From the NCBI GenBank assembly GCA_964467705.1, contig CAYXUZ010000058.1:1-32963 (forward strand): DNA of 32,963 bases, read 5' to 3'. Under the pieces are notes generated by a model that saw only the letters and a list, made by a program, of their open reading frames with translations, was not told where the DNA came from and made no database searches. Shown here one piece after another: positions 1 through 8,787 of the stretch; the stretch's first letter is position 1, and the number at the start of each line of letters is the position of its first letter. Both the position numbers and the translations under genes were made by a program. This DNA comes from CAADGU01 sp964467705. GTDB lineage: Bacteria; Chloroflexota; Anaerolineae; Promineifilales; Promineifilaceae.

Positions 1-99
1 TCACTTCATATCTCATGGACATGAAGCTTACCTGTACTTATGCAAGAGGTCTATTGTCTAAACTCAATGAATAATGACTTTGATAATTTTGGCGAATAC

Positions 100-558
100 C
101 TAAACCAAAGCAAAGTCAATCAGGTAATCGGTAAACTCGCTGATTTTCATTTCTCCTTGCTGCACAAGATGAGGGGCAGTAGCGGCTGTTACAGAGAAAG
201 ATTGAGTAAACAGGGGCACGGCCGTAGCCAGCACCGCCACAAACCCGCTGTTTCGCATGGTTGTCTCCAACAATTGGTGTACACGCGGGTCGGTTAACAG
301 GACAGAGACACAGGCCGGGCCACCGGGCACTATGACCCCCTGGTGAATGGTTTCTGGCAATAGCTGGTCCAAAGAATAGTCCGGTCGCACCCCCAGACCA
401 TGCAAACCCTTAAGCACACCGGCCGACAGCCCTACCAGGGAAACCGGCAACCCTGCTTCCCGCATATGCTCCAGGCAATAGACCACGGCCGTTTCCTCAA
501 AACCAGACGCCAGCAAAATCACAATTCTATTGTTTGGTACCAAATGGTTTGTTGGCAT
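100..558 (-). CDS. DJ-1/PfpI-like protein, truncated and lacking the catalytic cysteine
   Basis: The 152-residue product matches the start of the DJ-1/PfpI (class I glutamine amidotransferase-like) fold. The first strand and acidic turn are LLASGFEETAVV, where the Glu matches the conserved Glu that sits beside the nucleophile. The central PGG loop is VIVPGGP, and the nucleophile elbow region is GFVAVLATAVP. In family members the elbow reads roughly AAICAGP; here the Cys position, about residue 111, is Ala. The protein also stops about 30 residues earlier than typical 180-190 residue members, so the C-terminal helix is missing. A glyoxalase, chaperone or protease role is therefore doubtful. 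It could be a degenerate paralogue or a binding-only derivative. Its start is ATG at 558 with only a weak upstream AAGGG. It is transcribed away from the STAND operon at 907. Confidence 0.7.
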   Translation of the reverse strand: MPTNHLVPNNRIVILLASGFEETAVVYCLEHMREAGLPVSLVGLSAGVLKGLHGLGVRPDYSLDQLLPETIHQGVIVPGGPACVSVLLTDPRVHQLLETTMRNSGFVAVLATAVPLFTQSFSVTAATAPHLVQQGEMKISEFTDYLIDFALV

Positions 559-672
559 CTACAAGCCCTTGTCTTATCCTAAGAATCAGAAATGATCGCC
601 CGATGATTACTAAAAAGATGGCTCCCCCTTCCTCCCCAAACTGGCTCTCCTCTAAATGACACAAAATTGCGT

Positions 673-695
673 CCAGGTGTACCTACCACACCTGG
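673..695. promoter_or_regulatory. inverted repeat, possible operator
   Basis: CCAGGTGT at 673-680 and ACACCTGG at 688-695 form a perfect 8-bp dyad with a 7-base spacer. It lies in the 348-base region between the divergent genes at 558 and 907, which otherwise holds no ORF I can support. The same region carries TGCGC cores at 753, 773 and 783, spaced 20 and 10 bases apart. The dyad could be an operator for either gene; there is no T-run, so it is not a terminator. Confidence 0.3.
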
Positions 696-853
696 TTGGG
701 TGCAGTATAAAGCGGTTGCCGATTTCTGATTTGTCACACTCCGTCAACTTTCTGCGCAAAATAGCCAGAACTTGCGCTGACCTGCGCTCTTTGTCCAAAT
801 CCTGCCCTGTGGCGCAGTGCGATTAGCAAATCAGTCACCGTCAGAGTGATCCT

Positions 854-882
854 TTGGCGTTGTTTCCCTTCGTCGTTATAGT
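854..882 (+). promoter_or_regulatory. sigma-70-type promoter of the NB-ARC/TPR operon
   Basis: TTGGCG at 854-859 and TATAGT at 877-882 are separated by 17 bases. The predicted start near 889 leaves a short leader containing AGGAGG at 896-901, five bases before the ATG at 907. The -10 matches the consensus at 5 of 6 positions and the -35 at 4 of 6. Confidence 0.45.
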
Positions 883-906
883 AGGTGTCCGTATCAGGAG
901 GTTGCC

Positions 907-2366
907 ATGAACAATTTGCTTCCTATCAGCAAAGAACAATTACAAGCCAACATTCACGCCGCCCTGCGTGCCTGGCATAACCCTGGCGGGGGCCGGGAAG
1001 ATTTGCTAACGGATTTGCTGCTGGTGCGCGAACGGCAAACGGCCGTCGCTTCCGACCACAACCCCGCGGCATTGCGTCTGGCTACCAATCAGATTCTCCT
1101 GGATGCGATTGGCGAACTGGAAAAACAAGACCAGACGGTCGCCCGCATCTTACGGTCGCGGTTTATTGACAAAAGCAAATTGATCGCCATGGCTAATAAA
1201 TTAAACGTCAGCGAACACAGTGTTAGCCGCCTGCAACGGGCCGCCATTGAACAGTTAACAAATGTCGTTTACGGCCGTGAACAAACATACCGCCACGAAC
1301 AGGCACAACAATTAGAGACCAGACNNNNNNNNNNTCGTTGGAAAGTGTGCTGCCGCCGGCCACTTATACCCGCCTGTTTGGTCTGGAAGACAGTCGCACA
1401 ACCATCGGAAAATTGCTGCTTCAGGCAGAAACACCCTGGGTGGTTGCCCTGGTAGGCATGGGCGGCATGGGTAAAACGGCGCTGGCCGATGCCGTCACCC
1501 GCCAGGTCATCGGCCATTTCTCGTTTGACCACATCGTGTGGCTGCGTTCAGAACCCCAAACCATGAGCGGCCATTCCCACTCTCCCCAGCTCACCTATGA
1601 AGACCTCATCGCCACCCTGGCCGGGACTCTCTGGCCGGAAGCCATGGAGATGCACTCCTTTGCGCAGCGCCTATCAGCCGTGCGCCAGGTACTCAAGCAA
1701 CGGCCGTGTCTGGTCGTTATTGACAACCTGGAAAGCGAAACCGATACCGCCTACCTGTTGGCCCATCTCCATGACCTGGCCAACCCCAGTAAATTCCTGC
1801 TCACCACCCGTACCCGTCCCGCTGACCAGGCGCTTGTCTTCAACTTCAACGTGGACGAATTATCCCCGGCCGATGCCGCCGGGTTGCTGCGCCACCATGC
1901 CCGCGATATTGGCATTCAGGCCATGGAGACCGCCACCGCAGCGGATATGGCCCACATTTACCAGGTAGTGGGGGGCAACCCCCTGGCCCTCAAACTCGTG
2001 GTCAGCCTGCTGGATCTGCTGCCCCTGTCCCAAATACTGACCCATCTGACGCAACGACCGGCAGGAAAAGTGGAAGAGATGTACAAGCATATCTACTGGC
2101 AAACCTGGAACGTGCTCAGCCCGCAGGCGCGGCAACTACTCCAGGTCATGCCCCTGGTGGCCGAATCTGGCGGCCAAACGGCATACCTGCGCACACTCAG
2201 CGGATTGTCGGAAGCTGACCTCTGGCCCGCCTTACAGGAGTTGCGCCACCGTTCCCTGTTGGAAGTGCGCGGCACGCTTGATGAAAAGCGGTATGGCATC
2301 CACCGCCTGACAGAAACCTTTTTGCACACCGAAATTATCCACTGGTCTGAGGACCGGGCGATATGA
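907..2366 (+). CDS. HTH + NB-ARC (STAND) ATPase, N-terminal half of a split regulator; contains scaffold gap
   Basis: AGGAGG precedes the ATG. Residues 1-139 form a helical domain ending in a helix-turn-helix that resembles sigma region 4 (LNVSEHSVSRLQRAAIEQL). After the gap at 1325-1334 the other frame continues as an NB-ARC ATPase: P-loop VGMGGMGKTAL (near 1455), Walker B CLVVIDNLE (near 1707), LLTTRTRP, and the GNPLALKL motif (near 1974), then a winged-helix-like segment. The frames differ by one base across the ten N. They join if the real gap is 2 mod 3 long, so I treat them as one gene. STAND proteins of this type are nucleotide-driven switches that usually carry C-terminal TPR or WD40 sensor repeats. 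Here the TPR part is a separate ORF that overlaps by ATGA. Confidence 0.8.
1325..1334. other. assembly gap (10 N) inside the NB-ARC gene
   Basis: Ten N of conventional length. The reading frame changes across it, so the true missing length is not ten bases. Confidence 0.95.
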
Positions 2367-3565
2367 AAATGGACAATCACAAACCACACCCGCAATTTGT
2401 GCGTGGCATTCAGGCAGGGTTGGGTTACTGGCAAGTCGAAACCCAAGACGAATCGGATGCCGCCATCCGCCGTCTGGATGCCGAACGGCATAATCTGTAT
2501 CGTCTGGTGCAATATGGGCAACATATACCGGAATTGTGGTCGGACACGGCCGTGCTCGCCCGCAACGCCTTCTACCTGGTGGAACGCAAGGGGTACTGGT
2601 TGGAGTGGATTCCGGTTCTGGAGCAGGCTGTGAGCCAATGGGCACAAGACGATTGGCGGTTACAAGTCCAACTACTACACCGACTGGGTTATCTGTACCA
2701 GATGGGGCGGCAGCTACCGCAGGCAGTCACTACCCATACCAAGGCCGAGCAGTTAGCCCTGGGCCACCAGGATGCGGAGCTGGTCAATCAGAGCCGCTCC
2801 TATCTCTGCGCCGATCACCGCCACCTGCGCCACTATGACCAGGCCGAGCAATACGGCCAGTTAGCCCTGGCCGGTCTGGAAAAGCAAGCCACCCACCATA
2901 AGTGGTTTGCCAGCACCTTAATTGAGTTAGGGCTTGTTGCCTGGTATCGGGGCGATCTGGCCGTAGCCCAGGAGCGATTGCAGACGGCAGCCGCTCTTTA
3001 CCACCAGTGGGGGCAGGCAACCAACTATCTGCGAGCCTTAAACAACCTGATCGGCGTGGCCCGGTCGGCAAAGAATCATGATCAGGCGTTGGCTTATTAC
3101 GAGCAAGCCCGCCCCTATTTTCAGAGTCTCAGCGGGGAATATGACCTGACGATGTTTGAAGTGGCCTATGGTGGCATCATGTTTGAGTTAAGTCGTTACC
3201 CAGAGGCAGAAGCCGCTTTTCGCCGCGCCAATTCCCCTTATTTACAGCGGTCGCACTACATTCATCAACGCGCCCTGGTTGCCCAGTGCCTGGGTAATGC
3301 TCTGTTGAAACAAGGGCGTCTGGATGAAAGCGAAAACTGTTTGCTGACCAGTGCCCGCCTGTGGGCAGAAGCCAGCGATGACCTGATGTTGGCGAACACG
3401 TCAGGCACATTGGGTGAATTGTATGTTGCCAAAGGGGAAGTGGACACGGCCGTGACCTATTTCGACCAGGCCCTCTGCCATCTGGCTAAATACCCGGATG
3501 ATGCCATGGCCAGACGTTTACAGGCCGAATTTACAGCACTGCGGGATGAATTGCGCCGAACTTGA
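2363..3565 (+). CDS. TPR-repeat protein, C-terminal half of the split STAND regulator
   Basis: The 400-residue product is almost entirely tetratricopeptide-like helical hairpins with the W/L/G/Y/A/P pattern, for example GLVAWYRGDLAVAQERLQ, NLIGVARSAKNHDQALAYY and TLGELYVAKGEVDTAVTYF. TPR arrays bind peptides or partner proteins; in STAND regulators they sense the signal and control the NB-ARC switch. The ATG at 2363 overlaps the TGA of the preceding NB-ARC ORF (ATGA), so translation is probably coupled. Families of this kind are often one polypeptide, so the split may be natural or may reflect a single-base indel near 2360. It ends directly at a strong terminator hairpin. Confidence 0.82.
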   Translation: MKMDNHKPHPQFVRGIQAGLGYWQVETQDESDAAIRRLDAERHNLYRLVQYGQHIPELWSDTAVLARNAFYLVERKGYWLEWIPVLEQAVSQWAQDDWRLQVQLLHRLGYLYQMGRQLPQAVTTHTKAEQLALGHQDAELVNQSRSYLCADHRHLRHYDQAEQYGQLALAGLEKQATHHKWFASTLIELGLVAWYRGDLAVAQERLQTAAALYHQWGQATNYLRALNNLIGVARSAKNHDQALAYYEQARPYFQSLSGEYDLTMFEVAYGGIMFELSRYPEAEAAFRRANSPYLQRSHYIHQRALVAQCLGNALLKQGRLDESENCLLTSARLWAEASDDLMLANTSGTLGELYVAKGEVDTAVTYFDQALCHLAKYPDDAMARRLQAEFTALRDELRRT

Positions 3566-3599
3566 AACGGCCGTCGGCAAACCTGTCGACGGCCGTTTT
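3565..3599 (+). terminator. intrinsic terminator built from two ACGGCCGT copies
   Basis: AAACGGCCGTCG (3565-3576) and CGACGGCCGTTT (3587-3598) are perfect 12-bp reverse complements with a 10-base loop, ending in TTTT. The hairpin begins on the last base of the TPR stop codon. The same structure read on the minus strand could serve the convergent peptide gene at 3626-3766. Confidence 0.75.
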
Positions 3600-3625
3600 C
3601 TGAGGTCAAAACAGTTGTCGGGACG

Positions 3626-3766
3626 TCAAGGACAGGTACCGGTGGAGCCGTTGGGGCAATCGCCGGCAAAAACGGCGGGCGTTACCAGCGGCGTACCAGC
3701 CAGCATCAGCAGGGCTAAGACGGCCAGCAAAACCCAGGCTGCTTTCTTGCGGGTGGCGTTGAGCAT
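3626..3766 (-). CDS. 46-residue secreted two-cysteine peptide precursor
   Basis: This short ORF has a strong ribosome binding site, AAGGAGG, about 9 bases before ATG 3766 (GTG at 3769 is an alternative). The product starts MLNATRKKAAW, followed by a hydrophobic core (VLLAVLALLMLAG) and a signal-peptidase-like site after AVFA. That leaves a 12-residue mature peptide, GDCPNGSTGTCP, whose two Cys could close a 9-residue disulfide ring. The basic N-region, core and Ala-X-Ala-like end fit a Sec signal peptide. Function is unknown. It sits convergent to the TPR sensor gene and divergent from a STAND/winged-helix regulator, which suggests a secreted signal or a short surface peptide. It could also be the remnant of a longer exported protein. 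Confidence 0.6.
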   Translation of the reverse strand: MLNATRKKAAWVLLAVLALLMLAGTPLVTPAVFAGDCPNGSTGTCP

Positions 3767-3857
3767 CACGAGTCACCTCCTTACTGGTGAAGACTCGTTG
3801 AGTGCGGTACCCGATTCAGCGTACCAGGTCGCCGAACCGCTCATGAGACGCTCAACG
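3767..3857 (-). promoter_or_regulatory. structured 5' leader of the secreted-peptide gene
   Basis: Read on the minus strand, CGTTGAG (3857-3851) pairs with CTCAACG (3802-3796). Inside it GCGGT (3840-3836) can pair with ACCGC (3808-3804), or GGTAC can pair with GTACC around a GCTGAATCGG loop. Just downstream, TCACC and GGTGA flank AGTAAGGA, so the ribosome binding site lies in a 5-bp hairpin. This is the layout of a translational switch, but I do not recognise a known riboswitch class. Confidence 0.35.
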
Positions 3858-3926
3858 GTTAATCCATCTCAGATTTGCGCGCGTTTGACATGTACTGGCA
3901 GGTTAATGGCAGGCGAGGAGAAAGTC

Positions 3927-3970
3927 CTGATGGCAGGCTGAGGCAAGTCTGATGCTAGTCTGAGCTTAAA
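3927..3970. repeat. four tandem 11-bp repeats, likely regulator-binding array
   Basis: CTGATGGCAGG, CTGAGGCAAGT, CTGATGCTAGT and CTGAGCTTAAA follow each other with an exact 11-base period. The array ends immediately before the AGGAGG (3971-3976) of the gene at 3982. Upstream, TGGCAGG also occurs at 3896 and 3907 with the same 11-base step. OmpR/SARP-type winged-helix proteins bind direct repeats spaced by one helical turn, and the gene downstream ends in exactly that domain. Autoregulation is therefore a reasonable inference. Confidence 0.55.
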
Positions 3971-3981
3971 AGGAGGATGGT

Positions 3982-5382
3982 ATGATTACAAACCGTTCCT
4001 GGGCGCACTTCCCCAAAACGTATCGTTCGCGGGAAATGCACATACTGGCGGACTGAGTTTTGAAAGGAATGAGTGGCAGCGTGTCCGGTTTGCCAGGCAT
4101 TGGCAAGTCAAATTTCCTGGGGTTCTTGTGCCACCGTCCGGAAACTTTTCAGACCTTGTTAGCCCCGCACCGGATAGAGGTCGCTCTGATTCCTATTGAT
4201 CTCAATAACTTGCCCGATGATACACCCGCCACATTTTATCGTGTTATCCTGCGCGGCTTTTATGAAGTACGACCCTATATTGATGCCCCACTGCAAGCAG
4301 CCATTGTTTCCACATATCAAGAAAACAAAGCGGTGCAAGACCCTTTTTTAGTGCAAAGCGCCCTGCGTGACCTTTTGACACAATTTCAGGGCCAGAACAG
4401 GCGTGTTGGCTTTATTTTAGATCGGTTTGATGGCTTTTGTGAGATGGCCGCCCCGCAAACAATATCCGCATTACGTGGTTTACGTGACAGCTTCAAAGAC
4501 ACACTTTTTTACCTCATGGGTATGCGCCAGGAGGCTGCCTACCTGTCTGACCCTTCTAAACTGGGTGAATTGTTTGAGATATTAGACACCCATGTCTGCT
4601 GGCTTCAACCGATGATAGAAGACGATGCTCGCTGGCTCATTGCTCGTGAAACACAGGGGGCTGCATCTCCACCAAATGAGCAAGAAATCGCCCATTTTCG
4701 CGCGTTATCTGGGGACATTCCCTCATTACTCAAAGCCATCTGTCACTGGTGGCTGGCGTTACCTGACAAATCTCAGTTTACAGATTGGGTTGACCTCCTG
4801 GCGCCTGACCCAACGATTCAATATCGCCTACAGGAAATCCTCGCGGGGTTTAGTGAGGAAGAGCTTTTGTTCCTGTCAGAGGTGGAGAAAAACAGCTACC
4901 AGAAGAAAAGAGCAGATGTAGGCCAACAACCAGAACATCCTGAGGCAAAGGTCTTGGCTCATTTATTGAGAAAAGGTGTTTGCCAGGTAGATAAAGGTCG
5001 AGTTCGTATTGGAAGTAATCTGTTGGCCACATACCTGGCCCGGTCTGAAAGAAGCGGGCGAGGTCGTATCTGGCTAAATAACCAGACAGAGGAACTCTAT
5101 CAGGGGCAGCAACTGATCGAGGACTTGACGCCCCTAGAGAGAGGAATCTTATTGTTCTTAATAAAAAACCCGCGCCAACGACATAACAAAACAGACTTAA
5201 TCGCGAATGCATGGTCAGATGTCATAAACCGCGAAGGTGTTAGCGATGATAGTCTGTATCAGGTGATTGCCGGTCTGCGGAAGAAGATTGAGCCTGTTCC
5301 GGCAAAACCCTGTTATATCCTGCACTGGCATGGCAATCCAGAAGGAGGATATCAACTGTTTCCCGAAGGGCGACCGCTGTGA
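3982..5382 (+). CDS. STAND-type P-loop ATPase with C-terminal OmpR-like winged helix; in-frame TGA at codon 25
   Basis: AGGAGG at 3971-3976 supports ATG 3982. The frame reads FPKTYRSREMHILAD, meets TGA at 4054-4056, and then continues in the same frame as VLKGMSGSVSGLPGIGKSN. The stop therefore sits in a conserved-looking stretch, probably at a Trp position (TGG to TGA). Without readthrough only a TTG at 4060 could start the ATPase. Walker A is GLPGIGKSN and a Walker B-like strand is GFILDRFDGF (near 4410). The last 90 residues form a trans_reg_C winged helix (LTPLERGILLFLIKNP, then DSLYQVIAGLRKKIE and a GGYQLF wing). The protein is probably an ATP-switched transcription regulator. The TGA may be a pseudogene lesion, a base-call error or readthrough. 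Confidence 0.72.
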
Positions 5383-5653
5383 GACGCAGCGACGTTGGTT
5401 AATCGTTCTGTGACATCTTCTTTCCCTTTTCGCCCGTTCACTCTACACTAAATTCTGAGCATCGGTTGACTCACCATTTATGGACTCAGAGAGTTCTATT
5501 TCAGGCATCAGTTATCATTGGATTCAAATCATTTGGGATGTTGTCCAGACTTCCTTACTGGATGATTTACTCACATAGTGCGTTAGTTGGCTTTGGTACT
5601 AAACAAAATTTGTCGGATAATGGGGCCAGGATCACATATTATCTGGAGTACAG
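5383..5653. other. intergenic stretch with no supportable gene
   Basis: A/T-richer than its surroundings. The only ORF (5466-5681) has no ribosome binding site, no recognisable domain, and overlaps the helicase start. No strong hairpin or promoter was recognised. Confidence 0.5.
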
Positions 5654-8600
5654 ATGCAGGTTCTTCACCTTCACTGGCTAACGCCCCATCAGCCGGGGCA
5701 GCACGGCCGTTTCCTATTCTGGGCGGAAACGGCCGTAGCCAACCCACCCAGCCGCGACCGGCGTAAAAAAACGGCCCAGCCTCACCCCTTTGCCGCCGAC
5801 ACCTCTAACCTCCGCGCCCTGCTCAAAGAAATTGGTTGGGCGGGCAAACTACCTGTCGAGGCGCTGACGCTCTGGCTGCCCACCAATCGCTTTGGCCCCA
5901 TCCCCTCCCCTGACCTGGTACACAATTGGGAAACTGATGAAGGGCCATCGGAACTGCTGCCGTGGACAGTAGCCGGATTGTCACTGGGGCCAGCGCACGC
6001 ATTGGCTTTATTATCCTATTTGCACCAACAGGCGTTGCCACCGACGGTGCGGTTGGGAGTAGACGGCCGTTTCTGGCAAACCACCTTCTCCTTCATCCTG
6101 GAACTGCTGGCCCGGCAGCTTTACCGACCAATCCTGGTAGAAACTCGCCAGAAACAAGAACTCCACTTTGAAGCCCGTTGGCAGCCGCTGTTAGACGGCG
6201 AAAATGAAGCCCGTCGCACGGTCCAACTGGCAGTCACGATGCCCTCCATCTGCCGCGCGGATGCCAAAAACCCTGATGAGACGCTGCCGTCCGGCGCTAT
6301 TTTGGACAGCTTTCTGAATTATCTGACCGACACGGCCGTGCGCCAATGGGCCACCCGCCAGGAATTGTATCTGCCCACCGGCAGCGACCCGGCGACTGCC
6401 TGGCTGCGCGCCTTGTTTGCCACTACTCCAACCATTCAGGCCAGTGCCGCCCAGATACAGCATTTTGCCAGCAGCTTCCGCGCCTGGGAACGTGCTCTCA
6501 CTGTTGCTGGTGATAGGCATTACCGTGTGGCTCTACGGCTGGAAGCGCCTACCCAACAACAAGTGAAACAAACGAAAAACGGAGAATCTGCCTGGCAGCT
6601 ACATTACCTGCTGCAAGCACGCGACGATGCCAGCCTGATGGTGCCCGCCAGTGAAGTATGGCAAAACAAGAGCCAGGTGCTGCAAGCGTTGGATCGGCAA
6701 TTTGAAAAACCGCAAGAAAGATTATTGGCTGGATTGGGCTATGCGGCTCGTTTCTTTCAACCTATGCAGCGCAGTTTGCAGCAGCGCACTCCCAGCAGTA
6801 TGACGCTGACCACCGACGAAGCATACACCTTCCTGCGCCACTGTGCGCCGCAACTGCAACGCGCTGGTTTTGGCCTCCTGGTGCCACCCTGGTGGAACAA
6901 GCCGGGCACGCGGTTGGGCGTTCGGCTGCAATTAGGCAGTACAACGAAGCTCACCGGGCAAACGGCCGTTGGCAAAGGTCACATGACCCTGGACAACCTG
7001 GTGCGTTACCGCTGGCAGCTCTCGTTGGGCGAAACGGAACTCAGTCGTGAGGAGTTTGACGCCCTGGTCGCCCTCAAATCGCCGTTGGTACAAATTCGTG
7101 GTCAATGGGTGCAACTCGATCCGGAGCAAATTGAAGCCGCTATTCGCTTCTGGCAGGAGCAGGATTGGGAAGGCGATCTAACCCTGTTTGAGGCCATGAA
7201 GCTGGGGCTGAACAGCCAGGAGCAACACAACGGTCTGCCGGTGGAGGGGGCTGTGCTGGATGATTGGCTGCAAAAGTGGTTATCTCAACTGCAAGGGGAT
7301 GAAAAGCTGGCGATGCTGCCGCCGCCAGATGGTTTGCGGGCACAGTTACGGCCGTATCAACAATACGGCTACTCCTGGCTGCACTTTGCCCGCCGCTGGG
7401 GGCTGGGCGTCATCCTGGCCGACGACATGGGTCTGGGCAAAACGATCCAGACCCTGACGCTGACGCAGCAGTTGAAGGAGGAAATGGGCGGTTTGCCTGC
7501 CCCGATTTTGCTTATCTGCCCTACCTCCGTGGTCACCAATTGGGAATTGGAGCAGCGGAAGTTCACCCCTGGTTTGCGGGCGATGGTTCACCAGGGCGGC
7601 GACCGGCTGCGCGATGCGGAATTTGTGGCCGCCGCACGGGAGAGCGACGTGGTGCTGACCAGTTATGCTCTGGTGCGGCGCGACGCGGAAACGCTAAAGC
7701 AGATAGAGTGGTTTGGCGTGGTGCTGGACGAGGCGCAAAACATTAAAAACGCCAATACCAAACAGGCGCAAACCATCCGCCAACTGCCGGCCGATTTCCG
7801 CCTGGCGCTGACCGGTACGCCAGTGGAAAACCGGCTGTCGGAGTTGTGGTCTATCATGCAGTTTCTCNNNNNNNNNNCGGGCAGAAGCAGTTTCGCCAGG
7901 ATTTTACGCTGCCCATCGAGAAATATGGGGACGAGGACGCCGCCCGTAAACTGCGCCAGCTCACACGGCCGTTTCTGCTCCGCCGCGTCAAAACCGACCC
8001 CACCGTCATCCAGGATTTGCCGGACAAGCAGGAGATGAAGGTCTACTGCTACCTTAGCGAGGAGCAGGCCACGCTGTATGAAGCAGTGGTACAGGATGCT
8101 TTAGCAGTCATCGAAGAACAGGAAGAAGGTGGCATCGCCCGCAAAGGATTAGTCCTGAGTATGCTGATGCAGCTCAAACAGGTATGTAACCATCCAGCCC
8201 AATATCTGCACGAGACGGAAGCGTACCAACCGGGGGATGACAACGGCCGTTCCGGTAAACTCCAGCGCTTTGATGCTTTGCTGGATGAAATTCTGGCCGA
8301 AGGCGACCGGCTGCTCATCTTCAGCCAGTTCACAGAAATGGCAAGCCTGCTGCAAGCGTACATTCAGACCCGTTTTGGGGTGCCCACACTCTATTTACAC
8401 GGCGGCGTCCCCGCTAAAAAGCGCGCAAACATGGTCGAACAGTTCCAGCGCGAAGATGGGCCGCCCGTGCTCCTGCTGTCGCTGAAAGCGGGCGGCACCG
8501 GGCTGAACCTGACCCGTGCCAACCACGTCTTCCACTTCGACCGCTGGTGGAATCCGGCGGTGGAAGACCAGGCCACCGACCGCGCCTTCCGCATTGGCCA

Positions 8601-8784
8601 GACGAAAAACGTGCTGGTGCATAAATTTGTCTGCCTGGGCACGCTGGAAGAACGGATTGATGCCATGATTGCCGAGAAAAAAGCATTGTCCCAAAATATC
8701 ATTGGCAGTGGCGAAAACTGGTTAACCGAAATATCTACGGCCGATTTACGAAATCTGGTACAACTGCGCCAATGGAGTGAGTGA
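5654..8784 (+). CDS. SNF2-family (HepA/RapA-like) helicase; contains scaffold gap
   Basis: About 1,040 residues. TGGAG lies about seven bases before ATG 5654. The N-terminal 500 residues match the SNF2-associated domain typical of bacterial HepA-like proteins (REEFDALVALKSPLVQIRG near 7047). The helicase core then follows: motif I DDMGLGKTIQT (near 7425), motif II LDEAQNIKN, motif III LTGTPVENR. After the gap come FSQFTEM, SLKAGGTGLNL and the motif VI region DQATDRAFRIGQTK. These ATPases translocate on double-stranded DNA and remodel protein-DNA or RNA polymerase complexes. The frame changes at the gap (7868-7877). Family members usually read FLNPGFLGS here, which suggests about 20 missing bases. 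It ends at TGA 8782-8784, directly before the SWIM gene, so the two are cotranscribed. Confidence 0.9.
7868..7877. other. assembly gap (10 N) inside the SNF2 helicase
   Basis: The left frame ends on a complete codon and the right frame resumes one base after the N run, so the missing length must be 2 mod 3. From the expected helicase sequence, about 20 bases are missing. Confidence 0.95.
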
Positions 8785-8787
8785 GTG

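Noticed and set aside
40..297. 85-codon plus-strand ORF at the left edge
   Set aside because: Antisense to the DJ-1-like gene and without recognisable features.
3885..3913. TTGACA upstream of the STAND-winged-helix gene as a promoter
   Set aside because: The -35 is perfect, but the sequence at the proper distance (GGCAGG at 3908-3913) is not a -10; kept only as a possible activator-dependent site.
5466..5681. 71-codon plus-strand ORF upstream of the helicase
   Set aside because: No ribosome binding site, no domain, and it overlaps the well-supported helicase start.
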